Assembly: GCA_947650365.1 (NCBI GenBank)
Contig: OX393549.1
Span: 38,273,098-38,337,097 of the forward strand
Direction: 5' to 3'
DNA: 64,000 bases
DNA from: Chamaelirium japonicum
Taxonomy: Eukaryota > Streptophyta > Magnoliopsida > Liliales > Melanthiaceae
Of the stretch, positions 9,231 through 19,548 are shown one piece after another. Every line of letters starts with the position of its first letter. Position 1 is the stretch's first letter. Below the pieces are notes generated by a model that had not been told where the DNA came from, searched no databases, and saw only the letters and a program-made list of their open reading frames with translations. Made by a program: the position numbers and the translations under genes.

Positions 9231-10829
9231 CTACTCTCGACCTGGTTCCTTATTAGCGAGGTAGCCATCGAGCCGCCCTTCTTGGATCAGGTCTTCGATG
9301 TGATGCTTTAGCTTCCGACATATAGAGGTTGTGTGGCCATAGCTGCGATGAAACTCACAGTAGGCCGTCGTATCTCCCGCCTGGTCGGAATTTGGAGGGA
9401 GAGGCTGTGGCCACTTGCAAAAGGGCTCGTTCTGTAGATAGGCGAAGATGTCTTCAATGGAGGTATTCAGCTCAGTGAATACCCTTTGCTCCCTTGGAGT
9501 TCGCCTCTTTTCTGCTGGAGGGGCTTTTGGATCTTCATTGTACCTTTTGGCCTGGGCCTTTTGGTCGGACGCAGCATGGGCATACTTCTTGTAGTGTGCT
9601 TCCTTCGGAGCTTCATCATCCTTCTTATGTCGGGAGTCACGAGACTCGCGGGGCTCGCGTAGTCTTCTGGCCTGCTGATTGTCTTCCACCTCTATCTCCC
9701 GCTGTACGCGCTTGAACATTGCCTCTAAGGTACTGGGAGGATACCGGATGAAGTCGGTGTAGACGTGGAGCTCTGGCCGGATAGCATTCCGGAATGCCAG
9801 CATGATGGCCTCCTCATTCTGGGACCGACCGGTGAGCTCAGAGTGCTCATTACGAAACCTCATCGTGAAGCTCCTTAGAGACTCATCGGAGCCCATCTTC
9901 AGCCGGTAGAGTGTATCCAGCTTCTTTTCCGGCTTTATGTTTAGCCGATAATGATCCATGAAGAGTTCAGCCAACTCTTTGAATGTGGCCACCGTACCGG
10001 TAGGCAGTGTGTAGTACCAGTCGAGGGCAGGTCCCTCGAGGCTTCCTGCGAACATACGGCAAAGAACATGGTTCTCATACTCGTAGGGCGTCAGGGCCTG
10101 CTTGTAGGCTAGGATATGGAGAGCAGGGTCTCCCTGGATGCAGTTGAACTTTGGTAGGTTCAGTGTTTGCCAACCCATTGGAAATGGTGTTGCAAGAACC
10201 TTGGGATGCAGTGGCCCCACCGAGGTGATTAGTTGCCTACGGTCTTGATGGCGACGTCCCACGTCGGCAGTATGCCTTAGTCGGTTGAGCAGCTCGCGGG
10301 CATCTGCTGCTTTCGTGTGCGAAGGGATAGAATGTCTAGTGGACCCTGTTGACTGAGGTGATCCTTCTCCGCGATAATTGGGCGCACCGTTGACGTCGAG
10401 GCGATCCCACACCGTTTGCTTTGGCGCTTGTGTGGATACTTGATGCCTCTCGATACGTAGCACATGTGATTCTTCCAGATGATGAATTACGGCTGGGCGA
10501 GTCCTTGGTTGGTCTTCATCAGCAGTTGGAGAGTTGTGGGCCACAACCCTCGCTCTTTCAGCTACCTTCTTTAGGGAATCCCTCTCTTGCTCGAGGGTTG
10601 CGTTCCTCTTGAGAAGGTTCAACAGCTGGAAATCAGCAGCCGAAATTTGGTATGTAGTTAGATCGTTGTCCCCTTGGGTGGCGTGCTCTTTGCCAGATCG
10701 ACGCCTCGGGGATGACGGGTCTCGCCGATCACTGTGCCCTTCTGGATGGCTGCTTTGCGGCCCCAGCCGCTCCCGAACATTTCTTCGGTTGGTTGCAACC
10801 GAGACTTCTTGTTCTTCTTCGATCAGCAT
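9231..10829 (-). CDS. gag: Gag polyprotein of the Gag-only LTR element
   Basis: An intact 532-codon frame. The N-terminal third is charged and low-complexity (RRNVRERLG, RRDPSSPRRRSGKEH). The middle has the plant retrotransposon Gag domain: LPKFNCIQGDPALHI, then LEGPALDWYYTLPTGTVATF, LAELFMDHYR and ESLRSFTMRFRNE (about residues 225-350). The C-terminus has a compact zinc-knuckle-like motif CEFHRSYGHTTSIC (C491, H494, H499, C504), followed by RKLKHHIEDLIQEGRL, typical of Tat-lineage Gag. Gag forms the cytoplasmic particle that packages element RNA. The start is the first ATG after upstream stops. The frame begins about 170 bases downstream of the primer site, as expected. No protease or polymerase frame follows; tandem arrays do. 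An intact frame agrees with the near-identical LTRs. Confidence 0.85.
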   Translation of the reverse strand: MLIEEEQEVSVATNRRNVRERLGPQSSHPEGHSDRRDPSSPRRRSGKEHATQGDNDLTTYQISAADFQLLNLLKRNATLEQERDSLKKVAERARVVAHNSPTADEDQPRTRPAVIHHLEESHVLRIERHQVSTQAPKQTVWDRLDVNGAPNYRGEGSPQSTGSTRHSIPSHTKAADARELLNRLRHTADVGRRHQDRRQLITSVGPLHPKVLATPFPMGWQTLNLPKFNCIQGDPALHILAYKQALTPYEYENHVLCRMFAGSLEGPALDWYYTLPTGTVATFKELAELFMDHYRLNIKPEKKLDTLYRLKMGSDESLRSFTMRFRNEHSELTGRSQNEEAIMLAFRNAIRPELHVYTDFIRYPPSTLEAMFKRVQREIEVEDNQQARRLREPRESRDSRHKKDDEAPKEAHYKKYAHAASDQKAQAKRYNEDPKAPPAEKRRTPREQRVFTELNTSIEDIFAYLQNEPFCKWPQPLPPNSDQAGDTTAYCEFHRSYGHTTSICRKLKHHIEDLIQEGRLDGYLANKEPGRE

Positions 10830-11000
10830 ATCGTTAGTTCATTCAGCACCCGCCTTTGGTGGGTTGGTGCTGGCCTTCACCATCGAGCGTGTTGATGTCG
10901 GCGTGATGAAGGCGTTGAGGTTGATTTGGAGGAGGACTTGTGGCTCGTCACCACAAGCTGAATAGGAGTCGGTAGAGGTGTGGGTAAGACCTCTATCGAT

Positions 11001-11018
11001 ATCCCACAGACGGCGCCA
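11001..11018 (-). other. Primer binding site of the Gag-only element
   Basis: On the minus strand TGGCGCCGTCTGTGGGAT begins five bases inside the 5' LTR. TGGCGCC followed by a GTCTGTGGGA-like stretch is a known primer-site form in Tat-lineage Gypsy elements. It fixes the orientation as minus. Confidence 0.8.
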
Positions 11019-11023
11019 AAGAT

Positions 11024-11635
11024 TGTGGGGGGGAAATTTCTGAGCCGCCTTGATCGGGAACCCCGCCCCACAGCCTTGATTGAATTGGACTGTTTGTAGA
11101 GTTAGAGAGATGTGAGAATAGATAGAGAGAGTAAAGAGCGATGACACAAGGATTGATGACGGAGTTCGGCCTTACGACCTACGTCTCCGGGCGAGAGGTG
11201 CCACCTAATCTTCACTATAATTTGAATATAAATGGTTGAGCGTTCTCTCGACAGGCCGAGAGAAGCTTTTTACAGTGGGGGTTGCACGGAGCAACAAGAA
11301 AAGAAAACTCGAAGGAGAGAAGTAAGCTCTGGCTTTGAATCCTCTCTTCCTCTGATCGAATGACCAACCCCCTTCCTGGATGCCTTGGGGGTTCTTTTAT
11401 AGCGTAGGCACGTGCCCGATATGGCAGTGATGATGTGGCGCTGATGACGTGGCACTGGTTCTGGGCCTCCTTGCTGGGCCCTTATTGGGCCGTTGTTCGG
11501 GCCCAATAAGGGGTAGGGCTTGATCTGCGAGCCTCGTAGAGTGGGCCCATGTGAGCCCAGGCGGGCTTACCCATTTGGGCCGTTGCGCGGGCCCATGCTG
11601 CTCTGATCTGGTCCGGTACAATTTTTGCACCCACA
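11024..11635 (-). repeat. 5' LTR of the Gag-only element
   Basis: 612 bp, the partner of 2272-2883. It lies upstream of the primer site and gag on the minus strand. It carries the same TATA box (11391-11403) and ACGTG palindrome. One of the two GATGACGTGGC words is changed to GATGATGTGGC (about 11428), so the copy driving the element has one intact motif. It is followed by target duplication GTTTG (11636-11640). Confidence 0.9.
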
Positions 11636-11640
11636 GTTTG

Positions 11641-11682
11641 ATGGTGCAATATGTTTTCCAGAGCTAAAGTTGATAGGGAGAT
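11641..11682 (+). pseudogene. CNL pseudogene copy 0, segment 2 (deletion junction)
   Basis: This 42-base remnant joins the end of the coiled-coil region (GATGGTGCA) directly to LRR sequence (GTTTTCCAGAGCT) with ATAT between. In copy 1 these two points are 1,529 bp apart (22164 and 23693) and share the word GTGCA. The whole NB-ARC domain is therefore deleted in copy 0. The segment ends with the first copy of the LINE target duplication, AAAGTTGATAGGGAGAT (11666-11682). Confidence 0.75.
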
Positions 11683-12194
11683 TGTAAGTACAGATACTTG
11701 ACAATGCTAGGGCTAAGAGGAGAGGCGATTGGGAGCCGAGCGGCGGCGGCCGGGAGGCGAGCGGGAGCGGCTCGTTACAGAATCCGAGGTCAGGGAGTTG
11801 GTGGGATGGCTGGCAGATGAGGAACCCTAGAGGGGGTGCTACCAGTCGTCCGAAGCAACTCCGGAGGGATGAGTCTGGCTACCTAGGGCAGAGGAGGGTT
11901 GATTTCGCTGCCAGACCCCCTTGGTATGGCCGTCCTCCTCGTTTCCAGGGAGGGATCCTCATCAAGTGGGAGGATCCCGCGCCTTTACGAAGCATCCGCT
12001 GGGATTGGACGGGCGTTTTGGAGGGATGCGGCGACCCTCTTACGCTGAGGTTACCAGATCCTTTGGGAGTCCACATACGCCTCCAGATCTTTACCATTCT
12101 GTCCCTTCAACAGTGGATCCCTGGGCCCGCAGAATCCGTTCTTTTGTTCATACCGAAGCGCCGCCATTAAAGCCTGTGGGACCGTACGTCGAAG

Positions 12195-13760
12195 GTGGGG
12201 GATCTCTCTAAGAAGGGAAGCAGAGAGGTGCTCTGTTTCAGGTGCAGAGAGAAAGGGCACCTTCAAGCCTCCTGTAGGAACGGAATCGTTTGTTTCGGTT
12301 ATAGGGGTATTGGTCACCGTTTGGCAAATTGCCCTTCCCGCAGGAGTGGCATGGCTAGGGTCTCCTCGTCCTACCCCCCTCTGTCCCCTCCCCCTCTCTA
12401 TCCTTCATCTTGTGAAACTATCAATTTTGACCAAGAGGTCCTTGATTCTCTTTACAACCTTCGATGGTGCGCCATCTGTAAGGTAGTCCAGGGAGTCGGC
12501 TCGCCAGCATCCCTGTCCAGTTGTTTCTCCAGGGCCTGGGGTGCGGAGTGGCCTTGGAAAACAAGGATGCTGGAAGTAGATGAGTTTCTGGTGGAGTTTC
12601 CCTCTAAGGCGAGTTTGTCTAATGCTGTGAACCAGAGCTTCTTCAACCTGGGGGATGTCTCAGTCAAGTTCTTTCCCTGGTCTGTCGGCAACAGGGCGGT
12701 TGGGTCTAGGGTCTATCAGAACCTTAAGCTCTTCATTGGTGGTCTTCCCTGTCATGCATGGAGCCTAGAGTCGATCCGGAGTGTCCTGAGGAACTATGGG
12801 GAAGTCCTTAGTCTGGCTCGGGATTGGGAGGAGGCGGAAGACCTCAAAGAGGCAGAAGTGACTATAAACACCCACAGGCCCAGTGACATCCCAGCTTCTA
12901 TCACATGCAGGCTCGGGAATAGATACTATGAACTTCAGATCCGTTCCTTGCCAGAGGCGGAGACTTCAGGAGATCGTTTCTTCCGCGAGATGGATGCTCG
13001 GAGAGGAGAACAGACCGGCGAGCTATCTCCGAGCCACATCCTACCGAGTCGAGACAGGCCGGAGGAAGGAGGTAACACCCTTAACCCTGCTGATTCTCTT
13101 GTTGCAGAGAACAATGGGTGGAATGGGTTTCTCTCCTCGGTGTATGAAGGACAAGCGGGGTGTTGTCATTTAAATTTTAATTTTGCTAAAGAATCTGATC
13201 CTGGGGCTACTGGCGATCGCGGTAAGAACATAGCTGATGATCTGCTTGACTCCCTTTCCGACAATGTGGAGCAGATCAGGGAAACAACTCCTAGCGTTAA
13301 TATCTTAGATCAAGATCTTAAACAGATTCTGGAACCGCAGGAAGACAGGTTTGATTTCCCTGCTGACCCGGTTTTGCCTTCTAACATTTCTCAGAATGTG
13401 GATTGGCAGGGCAATGGAGGGCTGCCTGAGAGCCAACCAAACAGAACCTCACAAACTGTAGAAGTCTTGGAGACATCCCAAAAGACCTCAGTGCGTCGGA
13501 GCCAGAGGCAAATTTTGAAGGCCTTCGATAAGACTTACCATAGGGGTAAGCAGAACTTTTTGGGGATGCATCTGAAGAAGATGGTGGAGAAGAGCACGGA
13601 TGTGGAGCTTCACTCTCTTCTCTCCTTTTTGGACCAGGAGTCGGTGGTCGCATTAGCTGGTGAATGTGGGATAGCTGTAGAGAAGGAGGGCTTCGATCCT
13701 GCGTTATTTGTTAAAACATTAAGGGAAATGGAAAAGGAGAGGGTCCCACCCTCCGTTTGA
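12195..13760 (+). CDS. LINE ORF1 nucleic-acid-binding protein
   Basis: A 521-codon frame with a zinc knuckle CFRCREKGHLQASC (C14, C17, H22, C27). A second knuckle has lost its second Cys (CFGYRGIGHRLANC, Tyr at 36). The rest matches the layout of plant L1 ORF1 proteins, which bind element RNA. The true N-terminus lies upstream in another frame (11921-12211, containing RPSYAEVTRSF and ending EGGGSL), so a frame change near 12195-12211 has split it. The product ends 48 bases before the ORF2 ATG. As a separate protein it would lack the N-terminal domain. Confidence 0.65.
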   Translation: MGDLSKKGSREVLCFRCREKGHLQASCRNGIVCFGYRGIGHRLANCPSRRSGMARVSSSYPPLSPPPLYPSSCETINFDQEVLDSLYNLRWCAICKVVQGVGSPASLSSCFSRAWGAEWPWKTRMLEVDEFLVEFPSKASLSNAVNQSFFNLGDVSVKFFPWSVGNRAVGSRVYQNLKLFIGGLPCHAWSLESIRSVLRNYGEVLSLARDWEEAEDLKEAEVTINTHRPSDIPASITCRLGNRYYELQIRSLPEAETSGDRFFREMDARRGEQTGELSPSHILPSRDRPEEGGNTLNPADSLVAENNGWNGFLSSVYEGQAGCCHLNFNFAKESDPGATGDRGKNIADDLLDSLSDNVEQIRETTPSVNILDQDLKQILEPQEDRFDFPADPVLPSNISQNVDWQGNGGLPESQPNRTSQTVEVLETSQKTSVRRSQRQILKAFDKTYHRGKQNFLGMHLKKMVEKSTDVELHSLLSFLDQESVVALAGECGIAVEKEGFDPALFVKTLREMEKERVPPSV

Positions 13761-13808
13761 TGTTTTCTCTTAGCTGTCTGTTCTGTGGTGTGTGTTTCTG
13801 ACTTTACG

Positions 13809-16800
13809 ATGAGAGTTCTATCCTGGAACATTATAGGATTGGGTTCTATTGAGAAGAGGAAAGCTGTTAATCTCTACGTTAATGTTCATTCCCTAGATGT
13901 CTTGTGCCTGCAGGAAACGAAGTGTGCTACCCCTAGTCAGAGTTTTCTGCGCTCTTTAGGTGGTGGCAGGATCACGAAGTAGGAATGGTTAGATGCCTCC
14001 GGTACCGCGGGTGGCCTACTTACAGGATGGCACGAATCTGAATTCAGTCTGATTGATGTCCGTAAAGGAGTTTTCTGTCTGTCAGTAGTTTTGAAATCTT
14101 CTGCTTCTAATGTTCTCTGTGTTGTGACTAATGTCTACGGACCAAATGAGTACGGGCTTCGGCCGGCCCTTTGGAGTGAGCTTAGAGACATCCGACAGAA
14201 TTTCCCGGGCCCCTGGGTCATTGGGGGAGACTTCAACATCACTCGATTCTCCTACGAGCGGAGTGGAGCCATGGGGAGGAGACGAGACATGCAAGATTTT
14301 TCTGAGATCGTTCGTGATCTCTCTCTTCTGGATCTGCCTCTTAACAACAGGAAATTTACTTGGAACAACAAGAGAGACTCGCCCATTTTCGCCAGACTGG
14401 ACCGTTTCCTTATTTCTGACGACTTTGACTCCCATTATCCGAAGGTGACGCAGAAAGCTCTCACAGCTTTCATCTCCGATCACACTCCTATTCTTCTTGA
14501 TTCGTATTCGGATAATTTTAAACAGTGTAAGCTTTTCCGCTTTGAGGCGATGTGGCTCGAAGATCTTGAGTTTCCAGACCTGGTCATAATCTGTTGGGCT
14601 AGAACAGGGGACAATTCTAATTCCACCAGGAACTGGAATGCGAAGACTAGATTTCTGAAGCTGAGAATCAAAGAGTGGGAGCGCAAGAAGTTTGGTAATG
14701 TAATGGCTCAGAAGAAGGATCTTCTGTCTAAGATGTCCTTTCTCGAAGGTAAAGAAGAAGTTTCTCCTCTTTCGGGAGCTGAGAAGAAACAGCTTTCAGA
14801 TTGGAAAGAAGACCTTAGTGCAGTTCTTATTAAAGAAGAGGTGATGTGGAAGCAGCGCTCTCGAGATAAGTGGATTAAATTGGGGGACAGTAACACGGCT
14901 TACTTCCATAAGATTGCGAATAACACCAGACGCAGAACCGCCATTCTTTCCTTGAGAGACGGGAACAATATTCAGACGTCTCAAGAAGACATTTCTAATA
15001 GCGTGTCTCGCCACTTCCAGAAGTACTTCGCGAGGAATGGAGTTGAGCGGACTGATGTTGATTGGGAAGGATTAGATCTTCTCAAGCTAGACAGCGTGGA
15101 CGACCTGGATAGACCTTTCTCTACCGAAGAGTTTAAACAGGCAGTCTTCGGCATGAAGGCGGAGGGAGCTCCAGGGTCGGACGGTCTTCCCATTCTGTTC
15201 TATCAGAAGTTCTGGGATGTTATTAAAGATGATCTTTGCCAGCTTCTTTTCGATTTCTTCCAACACAAGATATCTCTGCACAGTTTAAACTATGCCTGGA
15301 TTACTTTGATTCCTAAGAAGGTGGGGGCTGAAACCATCCATGACTACAGGCCTATCAGCCTTGCGAATTGCATCTATAAGATTATTGCGAAGATCCTAGC
15401 TAACCGTATGGCGAGCAAAATCAATGATCTTGTCAACAAGAACCAAACAGCTTTCATTAAGGGAAGGCTGATTTTAGATAGTGTAGCTACGGCGCAAGAG
15501 CTCATTTTTCATATCAAGGAGCGTAAAGAAGAATGTATCATCTTGAAGATTGACTTTGAGAAGGCTTTTGACCGACTGAACTGGAGCTTCATTCTGAACA
15601 CCCTCAGAGCTAAAGGCTTCTCGGACAACTGGATTCGCTGGATCTGGAACTGCTTCTCCACTTCCACCATTGCGTGTTTAGTGAATGGTCATCCGGGCAA
15701 ACAATTTAAGACCGGTAGAGGAGTCAAACAGGGCTGTCCTCTCTCGCCATTCCTCTTCATCCTCGCTATGGATGTGTTCGATGCCATGCTAAGAAGAGTG
15801 GAGAATAGAGGTCTGATTACTGGTGTCGGGGACCCCAGATGGAGAACTGTGAACCTCCATTTTGCGGATGACACAATTATTTTTTATGCAGCGAAGAAGG
15901 AACAGATCAGCCTCCTTAAGATCCTTCTCTACTCTCTAGAGCTGGTTTCCGGGCTGAAGGTGAATTTTTCGAAGACCTCTTTTTTCCATTTTGGGATCGA
16001 TGAGCAGCTTGCGTCTTCCTTAGCTGCTGTGCTGAATTGCCGTAGAGACTCTTTGCCCACAAAATATCTCGGTCTTCCTCTGAATGACAACAGAATTAAG
16101 AGAAGCGACTGGTTCAAAGTGATTGAAAAAATGGATATCAGGCTAGCTGGGTGGAAAGGCAGACACCTCTCGCTGGGAGGCCGTTTGACGCTTATCAATG
16201 CAGTTCTCACGATGATTCCGTCCTATCATCTCTCTTTTTACCTTATGCCTAAATGGGTGATCGCCAAGATCGACTCGATCAGAAGCAACTTCCTGTGGAA
16301 AGGGGCGGACACTAGTGTGAAAGCTTATCATCTGGCTAAGTGGGGTGTGGTATGCAAGTCTAAAGAAGAAGGAGGGCTGGGCGTCATCAATCTAGCGGAC
16401 CACAACAGGGCACTTCTGGGCAAATGGTGGTGGCGTCTTCAAAACGATCAAGGTGATCACTGGAGCTCAGTGATTCGTGGGAGATACTTCAAGAGATTCA
16501 GGCCGCAACAGGTGAGGAGTAGACTCTCTGGGAAAATATCGCCATTTTGGAAGGGTATCCAGAAGATAGGCCAGATCTACAAATGTGGGACTATGCTGCG
16601 TGTGAGGAATGGCAAGTTTACTCTGTTCTGGGAGGATAGGTGGCTGGTTGAGGGTCAGCTCAAAGATTGGTATCCAGACCTTTACGAGCTAGCTTGGGAC
16701 AAGAAAGCGTCAATGCGATCTCAATGCCAAGTTTCCAACTCCTTAACCATCTGGGATCTGAAATTCCGTAGGGACATTCCGATCTTTCTCCAATTTCAAG

Positions 16801-17428
16801 TTCGAGAATTGTTGGACCTGCTACAACTTATTTCTTTGGAAGATGCTGAGGATGAGACAACCTGGAGACTGACTCCCTCTAACACCTTTTCTACGAAATC
16901 TTTCTATAACTTCATTAGATTTGCCCTGTGGCTCGAGCTTTGTGGAAGACCAGAGCGCCTCTTAAGATACGGATTTTTATGTGGCTGATGATTAAGAAGA
17001 AGGTGCTGACCAAGTCTAACTTGCTCCGTCGTGGTAATCCAAAGGTGACCGACGCTGTCTGTGTCCTCTGCGGCCATGGACGTGAAGAGGTGAACCACCT
17101 GTTTCTGCATTGCCCTTTTGTCCAGAGTATTTGGGATCCCCTGAGGAGAGGCCTGAAGATTAAAGGTGCGCCAGGTTCAGTGCTCTCCTTATGGACTGTC
17201 TGGAGGGAGAAGCGCATTAAGAAGAGACTCCGACACAGCTGGGATCTGGTGGTTATGGCTGTGTGCTGGAGTATATGGATGGAGCGGAATTGCAGAATTT
17301 TTAGACAGAAGAGTTCGGATTCGGAAGCTGTCAAGAATCTGGCTAAAGAGAGACTGCTTCAGTGGAAGGTTGCCTTGCAGGGGCAGAAACTTCAGCAACT
17401 AGATAACATTTTATGTAATCTCTTTTGA
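13809..17428 (+). pseudogene. LINE ORF2 endonuclease-reverse transcriptase, broken
   Basis: The ORF2 protein nicks the target and reverse transcribes the LINE RNA. The N-terminal endonuclease starts MRVLSWNIIGLG, with LCLQETK, GGDFNITRF and FISDHTPILL. A TAG at 13980-13982 interrupts it; the frame then stays open to 16988. Reverse transcriptase motifs include KAEGAPGSDGLP, NYAWITLIPKK, YRPISLAN, AFIKGRLILDS, GVKQGCPLSPFLF and the catalytic FADD (15860-15871). The C-terminal zf-RVT domain (KTRAPLKIRIFMWL, CVLCGHGREEVNHLFLHCPF) lies in another frame (16928-17428), so one frame change lies between 16928 and 16988. Only two lesions disrupt about 1,200 codons. Confidence 0.85.
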
Positions 17429-17531
17429 GTGGTTTTTGTATCTTGTTCCTGGTCTTTCTTTTAATAAACTGGTAGGGGTCTAGGCCGAACCCCCCCTCAT
17501 ACACTGAGAGGGATTTCTCTAAAAAAAAAAA

Positions 17532-18578
17532 AAAGTTGATAGGGAGATGATGATGATGATTCCGCAGGGAATCCTATCGAGACTCTCTGTTGGAGGACTT
17601 GAGAATAGAGGTGAGGATGGGTAGTTACCTGGTTTGGGATAGGAATATGCAGGAAGACTATATGATGGCGGAAGAACTGACTCGACTTGATTTCTGGTTC
17701 ACAAGAGTGGGATATCTCAAATGCTTCATAGATAAGAGACGATGGCAGAATAGAAAACTATCGTCTTTCTCGTTTAAAGTCTATCATTCTGGTCAATATT
17801 ATTTAGAGGGCACTCCACCAGTGGGCCGAATCTTGCAGTTTGTGGGTGGTGATAGTGCCCCTCCTCAGGCGATTAAGCAGGTTTTGTGTCGTGCCGATGG
17901 TTTTTTGCTACGGGGGCTCAGTAGCATCAAAACTTTGTTGGGGGAATTTGGCGTAGAGAACATGACTCATCTTAAATACTTGAAGGTTCAAGAATGTCCA
18001 GGAATCAAGGGTCTATTAATAGACATGAATTGTTCATTCCCTAACCTCGAGCAATTGCACGTTGAAGAGATGGAGAATTTAAGGGATATTTGGGGGGACC
18101 AATTAGTTGGGATGGTTAATCTTCGAGTGCTGAACCTGCACAAGTGTGGTAGATTGCAGAAGGTACTCTCTCGGAGTCGGAGCATCATCGAGCTGCTCTC
18201 CAACCTTGAAGAGTTGACTGTTTACGCTTGCAATGAAATCAAAGAGATAACAGAAGGGGAAGGGGGTGCTGTTGTCGAATACATGAATAATGCTCTTCCC
18301 AAACTCAAGAACCTGCAATTACAGTGCTTACCGAATTTGGAGATTATTTGCGAACAAGTCTTGGCATGGCCCTCTATAGAGTACATCTACATCTATGACT
18401 GTTAGAATCTGAGGAGGTTCCCTTTTGGCATCCACAACAACACGTCCACCATGAAGATGATCCGCTGCCAAAGAAAATGGTGGGATGCGCTGCAGTGGGA
18501 AGATGATGAAATCAAAACCCGACTTCAGCCGCTTGCATCATTCTTCTAGTGGCAATGAAGGAGATCCCGCCCGGTTAA
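17532..18578 (+). pseudogene. CNL pseudogene copy 0, segment 3 (LRR part)
   Basis: Resumes copy 0 after the LINE target duplication. An open stretch (17590-18405) encodes the C-terminal LRRs: YLKCFIDKR, PPVGRILQFVGG, GEFGVENMTHLKYLKV, NCSFPNLEQLHVEEME, NLEELTVYACNEIKEI and LPNLEIICEQVLAWPSIEYI. A TAG at 18403-18405 replaces the codon where the other copies read Pro. Homology runs on to the ancestral stop at 18576-18578. With segments 1 and 2 it forms a gene lacking its NBS and split by two retroelements. Confidence 0.8.
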
Positions 18579-18711
18579 CAAATTAAGACCAAACCCTGTT
18601 CGTGATATTGTGGCAATGGAATTAAATATGGGTGTAAATATTTTTTCTTAATAAGTACGTGTCCTGGCCTTTACCCCGAATCCATCCCACCACATCCTCT
18701 CACTCCGACCA

Positions 18712-18713
<2 letters not shown>

Positions 18714-18765
<52 letters not shown>
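18714..18765 (+). repeat. (CT)n microsatellite, about 26 repeats
   Basis: Uninterrupted CT run. The equivalent site in duplication copy 2 (38891-38917) is shorter and interrupted. Confidence 0.9.
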
Positions 18766-18768
<3 letters not shown>

Positions 18769-19535
18769 AATGTTGTATTTTTCTATTTTCTACCTCAAAT
18801 TTATGCTGAGCGTGTTGGTCTCTCATGTCAGATGTTTGAATTATCTCATTGTGAAGCATGACTTTACAGTGTTTACCTTCTATTTCTTATATTTGTTTTT
18901 TGGAAAAATGATGTTATCTGAAACCTTACTGCCAACCTGACGTGGCATGATCACACCCTTCCTCGATGGGTCATCGCATTCAGCCCTTCTTGAAGTTGTT
19001 GCTTGAAATTCATAAATATATTTAGTTTCTTTATTTTGACTGGTAGGCGTAGGGGTGGCTGGGATCAAATGCCACAGTCATGTTTCGGTAAAAAAATAGT
19101 TTGAAAAATAGCATTGGACTTGTTTTTTTTTCTATCCTCAAATTAATTAGTATCACTCCTATTTCTAACTTTAACTAACAAATAGCATCTTTATTTTTAT
19201 TTTTTTTTCATTCAAAACTATGTATCAAATTTTGCGCCTATCTGAGATGGGATGTAGGACTACAAATGGATCACTCAATCATCGGTAAACCAACATGCAA
19301 TCATTAGCAAATTTATACTCCATTTTGGCTAAAATTTGAAATGGTCAATCCCGGCAATGGAAGCTTCATCACTACGGTGTTGGGTCGTTAATCGGATTGT
19401 TTGGAGGAAGTTTCACCACTCCGGTTTAACTCATTTTTGTTAATTTGTCAGTGTATTCCATCCTTACGGGTGAATATTATTGTACATCTAAAATAGGGTT
19501 TTCTCTTGTGATTTTGGTAGCGTTTAGCTTTGTCT
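18766..19535. other. Intergenic DNA within duplication copy 1
   Basis: AT-rich with T-runs. No coding frame or repeat family recognised. Matched in copy 2 at about 38918-39678. Confidence 0.45.
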
Positions 19536-19548
19536 AGAGAGGAGGCTT

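Larger units (their letters stand above)
2272..11635 (-). mobile_element. Gag-only Tat-type LTR retrotransposon (non-autonomous)
   Basis: A complete insertion of 9,364 bp in minus orientation. Flanking LTRs are 612 bp each (2272-2883 and 11024-11635), start TGTGGGTGC and end CCCACA on the minus strand, and differ at only three positions, all transitions. Target duplication is GTTTG. Next to the 5' LTR is a primer site starting TGGCGCC, and next to the 3' LTR a purine tract. The only element protein is Gag; no protease, reverse transcriptase, RNase H or integrase is found. The rest is tandem arrays and a captured APR gene fragment. Long tandem arrays after the coding region are known in the 3' untranslated part of Tat-lineage elements such as Ogre and Retand. 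Gag-only elements (TR-GAG) are known too but are usually much shorter. Mobilisation would need enzymes from a related autonomous element. Confidence 0.85.
11683..17531 (+). mobile_element. Near-full-length L1-clade LINE
   Basis: A non-LTR retrotransposon of about 5.85 kb with ORF1, ORF2, a 3' UTR and a terminal A-run (17520-17534). It is flanked by a 17-bp target duplication, AAAGTTGATAGGGAGAT (11666-11682 and 17532-17548), which sits inside CNL copy 0. ORF1 has a frame change near its N-terminus. ORF2 has one in-frame stop and one late frame change. The element is nearly intact and hence relatively young, but not autonomous as it stands. The G-rich, GGCGGCGG-containing start (about 11740) is typical of an L1 5' UTR. 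Confidence 0.85.

Noticed and set aside
12452-13831. Minus-strand frames across LINE ORF1
   Set aside because: Shadows of the sense frame.
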